Source of the DNA: JBFJVZ01 sp041623895
GTDB taxonomy: Bacteria; Planctomycetota; Planctomycetia; Pirellulales; Pirellulaceae
Direction: 5' to 3'
Length of the DNA: 21,699 bases
Assembly (NCBI GenBank): GCA_041623895.1
Contig: JBFJVZ010000073.1
Coordinates: forward strand, 1 to 21,699
Shown piece after piece: positions 7,458 through 15,488 of the stretch (position 1 is the stretch's first letter; the number at the start of each line of letters is the position of its first letter). A program made the translations under genes and the position numbers. The notes below the pieces were generated by a model that saw only the letters and a list, made by a program, of their open reading frames with translations, ran no database searches and had not been told where the DNA came from.

Positions 7458-9563
7458 GTGACTTCGGCAAACGATTATCAACCGTTCGTCTTTACGCCTG
7501 CCGTGGTAACGGCAGCGGTCAAAGACGCTGCGCTGGAGCCGCCGGCCGGCGGACGAACCAGTCCCATTTCAACGGCCGCAGCCAATGCCGATCCATTGGT
7601 TCAAGTTACTGTGCGGGAAATTGCCGACATCGTGCGTGAAGTTGCCGCGGCTGTCCGCAGCGATCGATCGGCTGAGGATTTCTTTGGCTTCTTTGTGGAC
7701 CGCGTTCTTCGCGCCATGGCTGCCGAGGGTGTGATTGTGTGGCGTTTATCGGACGCGGAGTCAGCGGAACGATTCCAAGCGGTTCGCAGCGTTGGCCGCG
7801 TGACGGAGGCGGCGATTCCCATCGAAGGTATTCGCGCCCATCAGCGGCTGCTGAGCGAAGTTTCGATCCAGGGCCAGCCGGTCGTCGTGCCGGCGACACC
7901 CGGAGCGACCGATGACAGCGTCCCCGCCAACCCTTTGGATGTGCCGGCCGCGGTGTTGGCAATCCAGAGCGATCCGACCGCCGCAGAGAGCGAATATTTA
8001 TTGGAGATCTTTCTCGATCCCGAAAGCGGCGTTGCCACCCAACGTGGCTACTTGCGATTCGCGGCCCAGATGGTTGATCTTGCCGGTGAATTCATGCGCG
8101 CCGATCAACTTCGTCAGCTCCGCCGATCCCGCAAGATCGTTGCCCGTGTTGACCAGACGTTGGCTTGTCTGCACGAGCAAACGTCCACGGTCGGCCTGGA
8201 GGCGCAAATCGTGGACTTGGCCGCCGACGTCTTTCAGTTGGATCAAGTTGGGCTTTGCTACTTCGATGGCAGCCATACGGATTTAGCCGCCGTCAGCCAC
8301 GTCGATCAAATCGACCGGCGTTCAGCCGCAGCGAAACGCTTGATCACTAATGCCAAATTGGAATTGGGCGACGGCGGAATTGCCCGCATCGATCTTGGCC
8401 AGCAGGACGATGGATTGGATCGCGGTATCGTTGTCGGACGTGACGCCTCGTCAATTCGCCTGATCGGATTGACCAAGTCAGACGCGCCTCCTTGGGATGA
8501 CGAAACTGCCCAGCAACTGCAACGATTCTTGTTGCACGCCGATTTGGCGCTATCGCAAACCGCTCGCTTTGAATCGATTCCCGGCGGAAGATTGCTGGCA
8601 TCATTGGCTCCCGTATGTCGCGGCCACCGCACAAGTCGTTGGACGCGACCGATCGTGACCGCTGCCGTGCTGACGCTTCTGCTGGTCGCCGCTTGCTTTC
8701 CTTTACCGCTGATCGTGACTGCCGCAGCGACTGTGAAAGCTGCCGATGCGCAAACGATCAATCTTCCCCGTGACGCAATCGTGCAGCAAGTACATGTGGA
8801 CCACGGTCACATCGTCGGGCCGGGAGACCCGCTGGTAACTCTGGTCGATCCGCAGCTGGAACGTGAAATCGTCGAATTGATGGGCCGCCGCGCCGTGCTG
8901 GGCCAACAACAAAGTCGCTGGACCAATGCCTTGGTGGAAACACCGTCAAGCCGGATGGAACAGAACGAACAACTTGAGGGCCAACGTAGTCTGGTGATGG
9001 AGGAGATCAGCTCCGTCGATCAGCAACTGGATTTGCTTCGACAAATCAAAGCCTCTTTGACGATTCGCGCTGACCGCAGTGGAATCGTCGAAGGCTGGAG
9101 AATTCAAGAACGGCTGAGTGGCAGACCGTTGCGGCGAGGTGATCATTTGCTGGCGGTTGTTGCTGAGGACTCCCGGTGGATTGTCGATGCGCGGATCTCG
9201 CAAAACCGGCTCTCGCACGTCCGCGACGCGATGGCAAACAAGCTGCTGCTCGCACACGTGATTCTGGACACCGCTCCCGATCAACATTGGCAAGCATCGC
9301 TAAGCAAGATCGGCCCATCATTCAGTGCTTCACAAGATGCCGTAACCACGACAGCGGCACTGCTGGAGTTGGACCGTGAAAAATTTCGCCCTGAATTGAA
9401 CTCGGGGCAATTCAACGCAATTTCCGGATCGCCAGCTCGTGTTGTTTTCGACTGTGGATCAGCACCCCTGGCTTACCTGCTATTTCAAGATCTATTTCGC
9501 AAGGCCGGCGGAGCGATCGGATTGTATTTTGGCTCAGGCAACGAATCGCCAGGAGTAGAGTGA
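7458..9563 (+). CDS. GAF-domain / HlyD membrane-fusion adaptor hybrid
   Basis: A 701-residue two-part protein. The first 395 residues are soluble and predicted cytosolic. Residues about 50-215 resemble a GAF domain (FFGFFVDRVLRAMAAEGVIVWRL) and about 225-370 a second, weaker one (VDLAADVFQLDQVGLCYFDG, ending in SIRLIGLTKSDAPPWDDE). One membrane helix follows at about 398-424. The periplasmic part is a membrane-fusion adaptor: first lipoyl half at 431-465 (INLPRDAIVQQVHVDHGHIV), a helical hairpin at 466-530, second lipoyl half at 535-570 (IRADRSGIVEGW), then a beta-barrel. Start is GTG at 7458, the only plausible one; no strong ribosome site. It leads a cluster with a second adaptor and an M50/HlyD fusion. 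A sensor fused directly to an efflux adaptor is unusual; what it binds is unknown. Confidence 0.85.
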   Translation: MTSANDYQPFVFTPAVVTAAVKDAALEPPAGGRTSPISTAAANADPLVQVTVREIADIVREVAAAVRSDRSAEDFFGFFVDRVLRAMAAEGVIVWRLSDAESAERFQAVRSVGRVTEAAIPIEGIRAHQRLLSEVSIQGQPVVVPATPGATDDSVPANPLDVPAAVLAIQSDPTAAESEYLLEIFLDPESGVATQRGYLRFAAQMVDLAGEFMRADQLRQLRRSRKIVARVDQTLACLHEQTSTVGLEAQIVDLAADVFQLDQVGLCYFDGSHTDLAAVSHVDQIDRRSAAAKRLITNAKLELGDGGIARIDLGQQDDGLDRGIVVGRDASSIRLIGLTKSDAPPWDDETAQQLQRFLLHADLALSQTARFESIPGGRLLASLAPVCRGHRTSRWTRPIVTAAVLTLLLVAACFPLPLIVTAAATVKAADAQTINLPRDAIVQQVHVDHGHIVGPGDPLVTLVDPQLEREIVELMGRRAVLGQQQSRWTNALVETPSSRMEQNEQLEGQRSLVMEEISSVDQQLDLLRQIKASLTIRADRSGIVEGWRIQERLSGRPLRRGDHLLAVVAEDSRWIVDARISQNRLSHVRDAMANKLLLAHVILDTAPDQHWQASLSKIGPSFSASQDAVTTTAALLELDREKFRPELNSGQFNAISGSPARVVFDCGSAPLAYLLFQDLFRKAGGAIGLYFGSGNESPGVE
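9551..9555 (+). promoter_or_regulatory. Shine-Dalgarno AGGAG for the second HlyD gene
   Basis: AGGAG ends 7 bases before the ATG at 9563 and only 4 bases before the alternative GTG at 9560. It therefore favours the ATG. It sits inside the last codons of the GAF/HlyD gene, implying coupled translation. Confidence 0.6.
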
Positions 9564-10510
9564 TGAAAGAAGCGAGCCGGAAAACCGCGGTCATGATCGC
9601 GATTGGAATATGCATTTCTCTTGGAAATCTGGCGTTTACGTTTTCTGCTGACATTGAACTGGAGGACTGCGTTGTACGTTTCGCCGAAGAAGTAAAAGTG
9701 CCTGCGCTGGAGAGTGGCCGTGTTGCCCAAGTCTTGGTCAAGCTGAATGACGTCGTCGAGAAAGACGCTCCGATCGCCCGACTGGATGACAGAGGATTAT
9801 TGATTCAGCGTCGCGCCGCCATGCTGCGAGTTTCCGCGGCACGTAACGAAACCAGCGACCAAGTCGAGCTGAAGTATGCCGAAACAGCGCTCGCAGAAGC
9901 CGAGGCGGAGCTCGAAACCAGCCGGTCCATACAACGGGATGTCAGTGGCGCGATCCCGTTATCGCAATTGCGGCGATTGCGATTGGCCGTCGATCGGGGA
10001 ATTCTGGAAGTTGCTCGCGCAAAGAAACGACAAAAACAAGCGCTGATCGAACTGGAATTGCGTGAAACCGATTTATCGGTGTTGGACGATCAACTACGTC
10101 ACCTGCACATCGAAAGCCCAATCAACGGCGTTGTCTTGGAGGTCGCCCGCGCGGCTGGTGAATGGATCGAAAAAGGACAGCCGATCGCGACCGTCGCCCG
10201 AATCGACCGTCTGCACGTCCACGCTTTGGTCAGCAATCAGCAAATCCTACCCACAGCGTGCCGGGGACTGCCGGTAAGTGTGCACTGGATCGATGCGGCC
10301 AGTGGTCGCGAACAGTCGCTCCGCGGCAAAGTCTTATCGGTCGACCCCCAGATGTTGCCGGGAGGAAGATTTCGTCTACATGCGGAGATCGTCAACGAAG
10401 CGGAACAGGATGAATCACAGTGGAAATTGACACCCGGGGCTGACATCCGCATGAAGATGTACCCCAGCAATGCCCAACAAGTAGCAGGCACACTACTGCG
10501 TGTGCCGTAG
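9563..10510 (+). CDS. Secreted HlyD-family periplasmic adaptor
   Basis: A 315-residue membrane-fusion adaptor. The N-terminus (residues 1-29, KTAVMIAIGICISLGNLAF then SAD) is a Sec signal peptide or uncleaved anchor. Lipoyl halves lie at about 42-75 (VPALESGRVAQVLVKLNDVV) and 181-215 (LHIESPINGVVLEVARAAGE), separated by a coiled-coil hairpin (80-178) with a turn near SGAIPLSQLRRLRLA. A beta-barrel domain follows at 216-305. Adaptors of this sort bridge inner-membrane transporters to outer-membrane channels. The ATG at 9563 overlaps the previous stop by one base; a GTG at 9560 is possible but less well placed relative to AGGAG. No pump gene is adjacent, so its partner is probably the M50/HlyD protein or something encoded elsewhere. 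Confidence 0.88.
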   Translation: MKEASRKTAVMIAIGICISLGNLAFTFSADIELEDCVVRFAEEVKVPALESGRVAQVLVKLNDVVEKDAPIARLDDRGLLIQRRAAMLRVSAARNETSDQVELKYAETALAEAEAELETSRSIQRDVSGAIPLSQLRRLRLAVDRGILEVARAKKRQKQALIELELRETDLSVLDDQLRHLHIESPINGVVLEVARAAGEWIEKGQPIATVARIDRLHVHALVSNQQILPTACRGLPVSVHWIDAASGREQSLRGKVLSVDPQMLPGGRFRLHAEIVNEAEQDESQWKLTPGADIRMKMYPSNAQQVAGTLLRVP

Positions 10511-10590
10511 CAGTTCTCGTTAGCCGCTGAGCGTTAGCCCCGGGATTGGCAAACTGAATGCTGAAACCGGGGCCGGCACCCGGCAGCTAA
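10511..10590. repeat. Short intergenic GC-rich repeat
   Basis: The 80 bp between the second and third adaptor genes contain CGTTAGC twice, at 10518-10524 and 10532-10538, within CGTTAGCCGCTGAGCGTTAGC, followed by CCCCGGG and later GGGGCCGGCACCCGG. I recall similar sequences as frequent dispersed repeats in Rhodopirellula-like genomes, but could not check. It may act as a processing or attenuation site inside the cluster. Confidence 0.5.
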
Positions 10591-12630
10591 TTGACCTCGA
10601 AGTTGTCCAAAGTGGCAAACACACCAATCCCAGACGGCCGACTCGCTCTTCGCCAGGATCTGACAAGCATCCAGGTCAGCGGCCGCCTGCGCCCGTACCG
10701 CATCGTGATTGACGAAATCAGCGGACGCTTCGCTAGAGTATCGGAACATATCTGGACAAGGTTGCAGCGAGGGGACGAGGACCCGGAACTTTGGACCCAA
10801 GCCAAAGCGGCCGGTTGGCTCCGTCATCGAACGCAATTACCAAAGCGACGCTTTTCGCTGTTGTCCATCCAGATTCCTTTGGGATCAGTCGATTGGCTGG
10901 CCAAGCGACTTGCCGATTACAGCGGTATCTTCTTTTCGCCCAGGGCCATCGTGTTTTGGTTGGTCGGGATTCTGTTGATCGCCGCCACCGTCGTCAGTCG
11001 CAGCGATCAGTTATTCGCATCTCTGGGATTGTTGCCCGCGTATTTGCGGCACACGAATCCGCTGCTGATCGCTGCGCTGTTTGTGGCCACCAAAACGATT
11101 CATGAATTGGCGCACGCCGTGATGTGCCGACGATTGGGCAATCGCTGTGGGGAAATCGGCGTGTTGCTGCTGTGCGGGATGCCGTGTCCGTACTGCGAAG
11201 TCACTGAGATTTGGCGGCAACCATCATCGATCAAACGGGCCTGGGTGATGTTGGCCGGGATCTATGCCGAATTGATCATCGCGGCGCTGGCGGCACTCGC
11301 TTGGCTGACATCCTATGATTTATCGACTCAGCTGGCGGCGCTGAATGTGATGCTGGTTTGCGGCGTCAGCACAATTGTTTTCAATGCCAACCCGCTGATG
11401 CGATACGACGGTTATTACGTGCTATCTGACCTGCTGGGAAGCGTAAATCTTCGTCACGAAGCACGCGTAGCCTTGGCCGGTGTTGTCACCCGCCGCGTGG
11501 CCGGGACGAAATACGCTGCGGCCAAAAGAAGCGACCGCAGATCCCTGTTTTTGGCGTGTTTTCATATTGCCAGCGCGCTGTATCGCGTTGCGGTGGCCGC
11601 CGCTATCGCGGCGCTGCTGATTCGATATTCCGAGTGGTTTGGGCTACGGACGGCAGCATTCAGCGTGATTGCCATCGTCGCCCTGATCGCCATCGCCCGA
11701 TTCTTTGCTTCACTTGGCCGGATTTTGGCCGGCAAAGGTCGATGGCGGGATGTTTCGCTGCCCAGACGAATTGGTCCCGTCGGTTTGTTCATGATGTTCT
11801 TGCTGTTTTTGCTCTTGGTGCCCTTGCCCCGCTATCGGCGCGCCGTTGGCGTGATTGATGTTGCCAATGCGCGGTCGGTATTCCTTCCCGATGACGCTCT
11901 GGTGGAAGACGTCTTGGCTGATTTTGGACAGCTCGTAGACAAAGGAGACACGTTGGTTCGACTTGATCGCGACGTCCTGATCGTCCATCAAGTCAAATTG
12001 CAAGGTGACTTACGATTGGCACAAATCCGCAGTGATGTTGCTCGCCGCATGACGCTCGATAATACGCATGCATCACGACCGAAAACCGCTGCACAATGGA
12101 AAACGCTGCAAGCAGCGGAAGAGGCAGCCCATACGCAACTCGCATCGACACGGCAACGCATCGCAGACGCCAATGTACGAGCACCTGCCAGCGGCGTCGT
12201 CGTTCCCCCCTCCGCTTCGCTTAATGAAAGCCCGCAACAGAACACCTTGCTTGCCGACACTGTCGGGACATCGTTGCCAGCCGGACATGCCTGGTGCCGC
12301 GTTAGCGAGAATGGAGAATTACAAGCCGCCTTGGTATTGGACGCCCAAGATCGCCGTAACATTCGAATCGGGTCGACCGTCATGATCAGTTCCACACAAT
12401 CACCGCAAACGGTCATCAAGTCGAAAGTCGTCGCGGTCTCCGCAATCAAACAAATCAACACGGAGTTACCAGAGGGTGCGGCATATCAAGTGCTCTGCCC
12501 CCTGCCGGCCGTCGACGACCAGCAACTGATTGCCTGGGTGGGACAAGAATGCCGCGGCGTTTTTCGGCTGCCGCATCGTACGCTTGCCTCGGGATTGACC
12601 GAATGGTTGAAAGACTGGTTCCGTGGATGA
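10591..12630 (+). CDS. PqqD-like / M50 zinc protease / HlyD fusion membrane protein
   Basis: This 679-residue protein joins three parts. Residues about 18-80 (RQDLTSIQVSGRLRPYRIVI to AKAAGWL) resemble the PqqD-like peptide-binding winged-helix region found at the front of such proteases. Residues about 115-412 form a multi-pass site-2-protease (M50) core with HELAH at 171-175 and the third zinc ligand D273 in NPLMRYDG. Helices are also visible near 118-137, 156-176, 217-240, 245-265, 320-345, 353-372 and 395-412. A cysteine group CGMPCPYC is at 195-202. The C-terminal part (420-665) is a HlyD adaptor with lipoyl halves near 425-460 and 525-540 and a short hairpin. The start is uncertain: TTG at 10591 or GTG at 10612, both lacking a clear ribosome site. 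It likely processes or releases a substrate that the adaptors pass across the envelope. Confidence 0.85.
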   Translation: MTSKLSKVANTPIPDGRLALRQDLTSIQVSGRLRPYRIVIDEISGRFARVSEHIWTRLQRGDEDPELWTQAKAAGWLRHRTQLPKRRFSLLSIQIPLGSVDWLAKRLADYSGIFFSPRAIVFWLVGILLIAATVVSRSDQLFASLGLLPAYLRHTNPLLIAALFVATKTIHELAHAVMCRRLGNRCGEIGVLLLCGMPCPYCEVTEIWRQPSSIKRAWVMLAGIYAELIIAALAALAWLTSYDLSTQLAALNVMLVCGVSTIVFNANPLMRYDGYYVLSDLLGSVNLRHEARVALAGVVTRRVAGTKYAAAKRSDRRSLFLACFHIASALYRVAVAAAIAALLIRYSEWFGLRTAAFSVIAIVALIAIARFFASLGRILAGKGRWRDVSLPRRIGPVGLFMMFLLFLLLVPLPRYRRAVGVIDVANARSVFLPDDALVEDVLADFGQLVDKGDTLVRLDRDVLIVHQVKLQGDLRLAQIRSDVARRMTLDNTHASRPKTAAQWKTLQAAEEAAHTQLASTRQRIADANVRAPASGVVVPPSASLNESPQQNTLLADTVGTSLPAGHAWCRVSENGELQAALVLDAQDRRNIRIGSTVMISSTQSPQTVIKSKVVAVSAIKQINTELPEGAAYQVLCPLPAVDDQQLIAWVGQECRGVFRLPHRTLASGLTEWLKDWFRG

Positions 12631-13216
12631 TTCGAATCCCAGTGAGGTAACTGCGGCCAAGCTACCTGAGCCCAGCGAACGAATGATGGTCACGCTGGTT
12701 GCTGCGCCGCATCCGGCGACTTTGCCGATCGAGCAACTGCAAGAACAATGCGAGCTGCGCACCCAGCGGCGAAGCGGTCCCGGTGGACAACATCGCAACA
12801 AAACCAGCTCCGCCGCATTCCTGCTTCATAAGCCATCTGAAATCGTCGCCGAAGCAACCGAGCGACGGAGCCAGGCTGAAAACCGGAACGTCGCGATCCA
12901 GCGGCTGCGATTCCGATTGGCGATTCAGCTGAGAACCGCCAGCGCATTTGATGTGCGGGATGTTCCGGGCGAGAGCGAGATCCGCCAGCAATTCCATGGA
13001 AAGTCACTACGCCTCAGCGAAGCCAATCAGGCCAAGCCCGCAGTGTTGGCCCTGGTGCTGAATGATCTGCACGCCGCCGGTGGACAGCCAAGTTTGGTAG
13101 CCCCATTGTGGGACGTGTCGACCAGTGCGATCGTCGGCCTGATCAAATCACACGCTCCGGCGTTCGTGTTGGTCAATCAAATCAGGGCGCATCACGACCG
13201 CAGCCCGCTCAAGTAA
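12623..13216 (+). CDS. Release-factor-like GGQ protein, ribosome-rescue type
   Basis: A 197-residue protein with the class I release factor catalytic motif RRSGPGGQHRNKTSS (residues 50-64), where GGQ hydrolyses peptidyl-tRNA in the ribosome. It has no codon-recognition domain, so it is not RF1 or RF2 and more resembles ArfB/ICT1-type rescue factors. Instead of the short basic tail of ArfB it carries about 100 further residues ending in VSTSAIVGLIKSHAPAFVLVNQIRA, an arrangement I recall from planctomycete release-factor-like proteins. The GTG start at 12623 overlaps the M50/HlyD stop by 8 bp; an ATG at 12683 is a possible shorter start that keeps the whole GGQ domain. Role in rescuing stalled ribosomes is inferred from family. 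Confidence 0.85.
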   Translation: MDDSNPSEVTAAKLPEPSERMMVTLVAAPHPATLPIEQLQEQCELRTQRRSGPGGQHRNKTSSAAFLLHKPSEIVAEATERRSQAENRNVAIQRLRFRLAIQLRTASAFDVRDVPGESEIRQQFHGKSLRLSEANQAKPAVLALVLNDLHAAGGQPSLVAPLWDVSTSAIVGLIKSHAPAFVLVNQIRAHHDRSPLK

Positions 13217-13230
13217 CGGTCGTGCAGTTC

Positions 13231-13512
13231 TTAAGTTTCGGTAATGCAGCGGTTTAGGTGAACCACTCTCCCTCCGGGCATGGTCCAAAAGCTCGAATCC
13301 GCACGAATGCCATGAAGTGAAAAAGCCGCGGAGCGGCGATCGAAGATAGCCTGGCCCGGATTATTCACGTAGGCCGGACCGAGGTCGCAATGTGTTGTCG
13401 GAACGGCGTAAATGTTGTTTGTAGTCATGTGCAAAGTGCGCGGCAGCCAACCGTCGAAATAGCGACCGAAGTTCCGGCACACAAACAGCTTAAAGGCTGC
13501 ACGACTCCCCAT
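13231..13512 (-). CDS. Possible small hypothetical gene overlapping a dispersed repeat
   Basis: A 93-codon minus-strand frame, or 65 codons from an internal ATG at 13428. I recognise no domain, signal peptide or membrane helix. Part of it (AYVNNPGQAIFDRRSAAFSL) is simply the translation of the hairpin-containing repeat at 13320-13380, so the frame may be a by-product of that repeat. Its isolation, opposite strand to both neighbours and composition make it doubtful. Confidence 0.2.
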   Translation of the reverse strand: MGSRAAFKLFVCRNFGRYFDGWLPRTLHMTTNNIYAVPTTHCDLGPAYVNNPGQAIFDRRSAAFSLHGIRADSSFWTMPGGRVVHLNRCITET

Positions 13513-13660
13513 CGGTATTCAACGCGTGAAACTCGCGTGATCGAATTGGGCTTTCCTCGTCAATGCCAAAAATCGTATCCCTGACCAGCTAACGCGTTGG
13601 AGAAGAAGTGCTGCGCACCTACCGATCCTCCGCGTGCGGGGCAACGAACGAACGCTTGAC

Positions 13661-13664
13661 AGGA
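13661..13664 (+). promoter_or_regulatory. Shine-Dalgarno AGGA for the coiled-coil gene
   Basis: AGGA ends 6 bases before the ATG at 13671. This supports that start over the upstream in-frame codon at 13608, whose extra residues (with CGATN and SSACG) do not fit the rest of the protein. Confidence 0.5.
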
Positions 13665-13670
13665 ATTGCT

Positions 13671-15320
13671 ATGTTTTCGCATTGGCAACGGGCTTCAGGG
13701 ATCGAAGCCCGGGAATACGAACAGATTCGTGCTGCCAGAGATCAGACGATCGACTCTTGGCAATTGGAAGATGCACTCAATGCGCTCAAACAAACTGAGT
13801 CCTTGATCGCCTCGTTGGAAAACAATCACGCCCGCGAATCCGAGCAGCTTCATACCGCCATCGCCGCCCTGGAACACACCACCAGGCAGCGGCAAACCGA
13901 AGTCGAGCAATTGGAAGATCAACTAAGGCGGCAGAAAGAGCAAACCGAACAACGGCTTGCCGCTGCGCATTTGAGTCTGAAGAAGACACAAGCAGCCAAA
14001 ACCCGAGAAGCCCGCCAATACGCTGCTGAAAACAACAAGCTGCGAGGGCTGGTGCAGGCGAGCAAGCGTCATATCCTGTCTCAAAAGACCGCGCTGGCTG
14101 ACCTGGATCACCTGTGCGATCGCCGTGAAGCCGAAATTGCCGATGCCAATCAAACCATCGCAGAACTCAGAGCCGAAATCGAATCGATCAACCAGCGGAC
14201 CGCGAAAGACTCAGCAGCGCTGCGCGAAACGATCGCCAAACAACAACGTCAGCTTGAAGACCAAGATCGGGAGATCAGCACGCTGAAAGCTGATAACGAG
14301 GAAAAGGATTCCGAGCTCATCGACGCACTTCGACTGTGTGATGACACGGAAATCAAATCCACTCACGCGGCTCAGGAACACGGGCGCGTAGTTGCGCAGT
14401 TGCAACTAACCGTCAATCGACTTCAAGACACGCTTCGAGAACAACAGACTCGAAATAGTGACTTGCAGCAAAAGCGTGATGACTTGGAACAACAGCTTTC
14501 CGTTCGGTTAGCCGATCTGAAGGAACAGTCGCAGCAGAAAATCGAGGAGGCGGAGCAACGCTACGAAAGTCAGTTTGGCAATATGAAAGCCAAAATTGAC
14601 GACCTGGAATCACTGGTTGGCGATCGTGCCTCACAAGTCCAGCAACTAACCGCGACGCTCGTACAGCTGAAAGACCGGCACGAAAAAGAAATCACCTCCA
14701 CCCAGGATTCAGCCAACGAAACAGTCAAGGCTGTTGTCAGCGAGCACCAAGCGGAAGTACAGAAATTAAGTTCGGCGATCGTGCGTTTGAAGCAGGAACA
14801 CGAGCAAGAAATCGCCGCCACGCGAGCATCGGCCGATGAAGCTTTAGCGATGACCAAGAGTCAACATCAAGCCGAAGTCCAGCGAATACAATCGGTAATG
14901 GGTTCGCTGGAAAAGGCTTTCGAGGCCAGCATTTCCGAGAAACGCAATGTCCAGGCCAAGGCGGAACAACTGCAGCAGCAATGCGAATCGCTGAAGAAGA
15001 ATTCGGACCAGAAACAAGTCGATCGCGCGGCGCAGGTCAAGAAACTGGAAGAATCGATTCGCCAGGGCCAGGAACGTATCAAGGCACAGAAACTGAAAGA
15101 AGCAAAGCAACTAAGAATCGAACTTGAGGAACTGAAGAAGACGCTGGCCGCCACACAACAGAATACCGCGCACTTCGAGAAAGAAGCCAGGCGATTGTCC
15201 CGGCGGCTGTCAGAGCGGCTGGCCCATCACGTTCAGTTGCGTGACCATCTGTATCAACGTATCCGGGATCTGCAAAGCCAACTCCAACAGCTTCGCGGCA
15301 GCGGACGCGCCGCCGCCTGA
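13671..15320 (+). CDS. Long cytosolic coiled-coil protein, function unknown
   Basis: A 549-residue protein that is almost wholly coiled coil from about residue 10 to the end, rich in Glu, Gln, Lys, Arg, Ala and Leu. It has no signal peptide, membrane helix, Walker motif or recognisable globular domain, so it is not an SMC or Rad50 ATPase. Residues 330-369 and 370-409 are a tandem 40-residue repeat: each has LKxxHExEI about four residues in and HQAEVQ near its end (KDRHEKEI then SEHQAEVQ; KQEHEQEI then SQHQAEVQ). The tail (from ARRLSRRLSERL to GSGRAAA) is basic. A structural, cytoskeletal-like or scaffolding role is possible, but the sequence gives no specific function. It precedes the sulfatase by 168 bp; no functional link is evident. 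Residue numbering is from the ATG at 13671. Confidence 0.8.
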   Translation: MFSHWQRASGIEAREYEQIRAARDQTIDSWQLEDALNALKQTESLIASLENNHARESEQLHTAIAALEHTTRQRQTEVEQLEDQLRRQKEQTEQRLAAAHLSLKKTQAAKTREARQYAAENNKLRGLVQASKRHILSQKTALADLDHLCDRREAEIADANQTIAELRAEIESINQRTAKDSAALRETIAKQQRQLEDQDREISTLKADNEEKDSELIDALRLCDDTEIKSTHAAQEHGRVVAQLQLTVNRLQDTLREQQTRNSDLQQKRDDLEQQLSVRLADLKEQSQQKIEEAEQRYESQFGNMKAKIDDLESLVGDRASQVQQLTATLVQLKDRHEKEITSTQDSANETVKAVVSEHQAEVQKLSSAIVRLKQEHEQEIAATRASADEALAMTKSQHQAEVQRIQSVMGSLEKAFEASISEKRNVQAKAEQLQQQCESLKKNSDQKQVDRAAQVKKLEESIRQGQERIKAQKLKEAKQLRIELEELKKTLAATQQNTAHFEKEARRLSRRLSERLAHHVQLRDHLYQRIRDLQSQLQQLRGSGRAAA

Positions 15321-15488
15321 TCCCCTACTCATCGGCGCAGTTGAAGCCCCGCGCATCGGCGGATGGGAGCCCCCGCGCAATCATTGGCAACCAAGTCGCG
15401 AGACAACAGCCGCTGAAGTAGACTCTTGGCATTGCTGGCCGATCTTGAGGCCGCTAAATCGCCCGGTTCAAGTTCAAGAGTCGCTGTC

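Larger units (their letters stand above)
13217..13670. other. Repeat-rich gap of 454 bp before the coiled-coil gene
   Basis: The stretch contains a hairpin GCCGC-GGA-GCGGC at 13325-13337, matching the one at 7333-7345. It is followed by CGAAGATAGCCTGG and GGATTATTCACGTAGGCC, a sequence style I recall as a common dispersed repeat in Pirellulaceae. The coiled-coil frame stays open upstream to 13608, but that part lacks coiled-coil character. A leader for the coiled-coil gene should lie in the last 100 bases. TTGACA at 13656-13661 is too near the ATG to be a -35 box for it. Confidence 0.5.
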
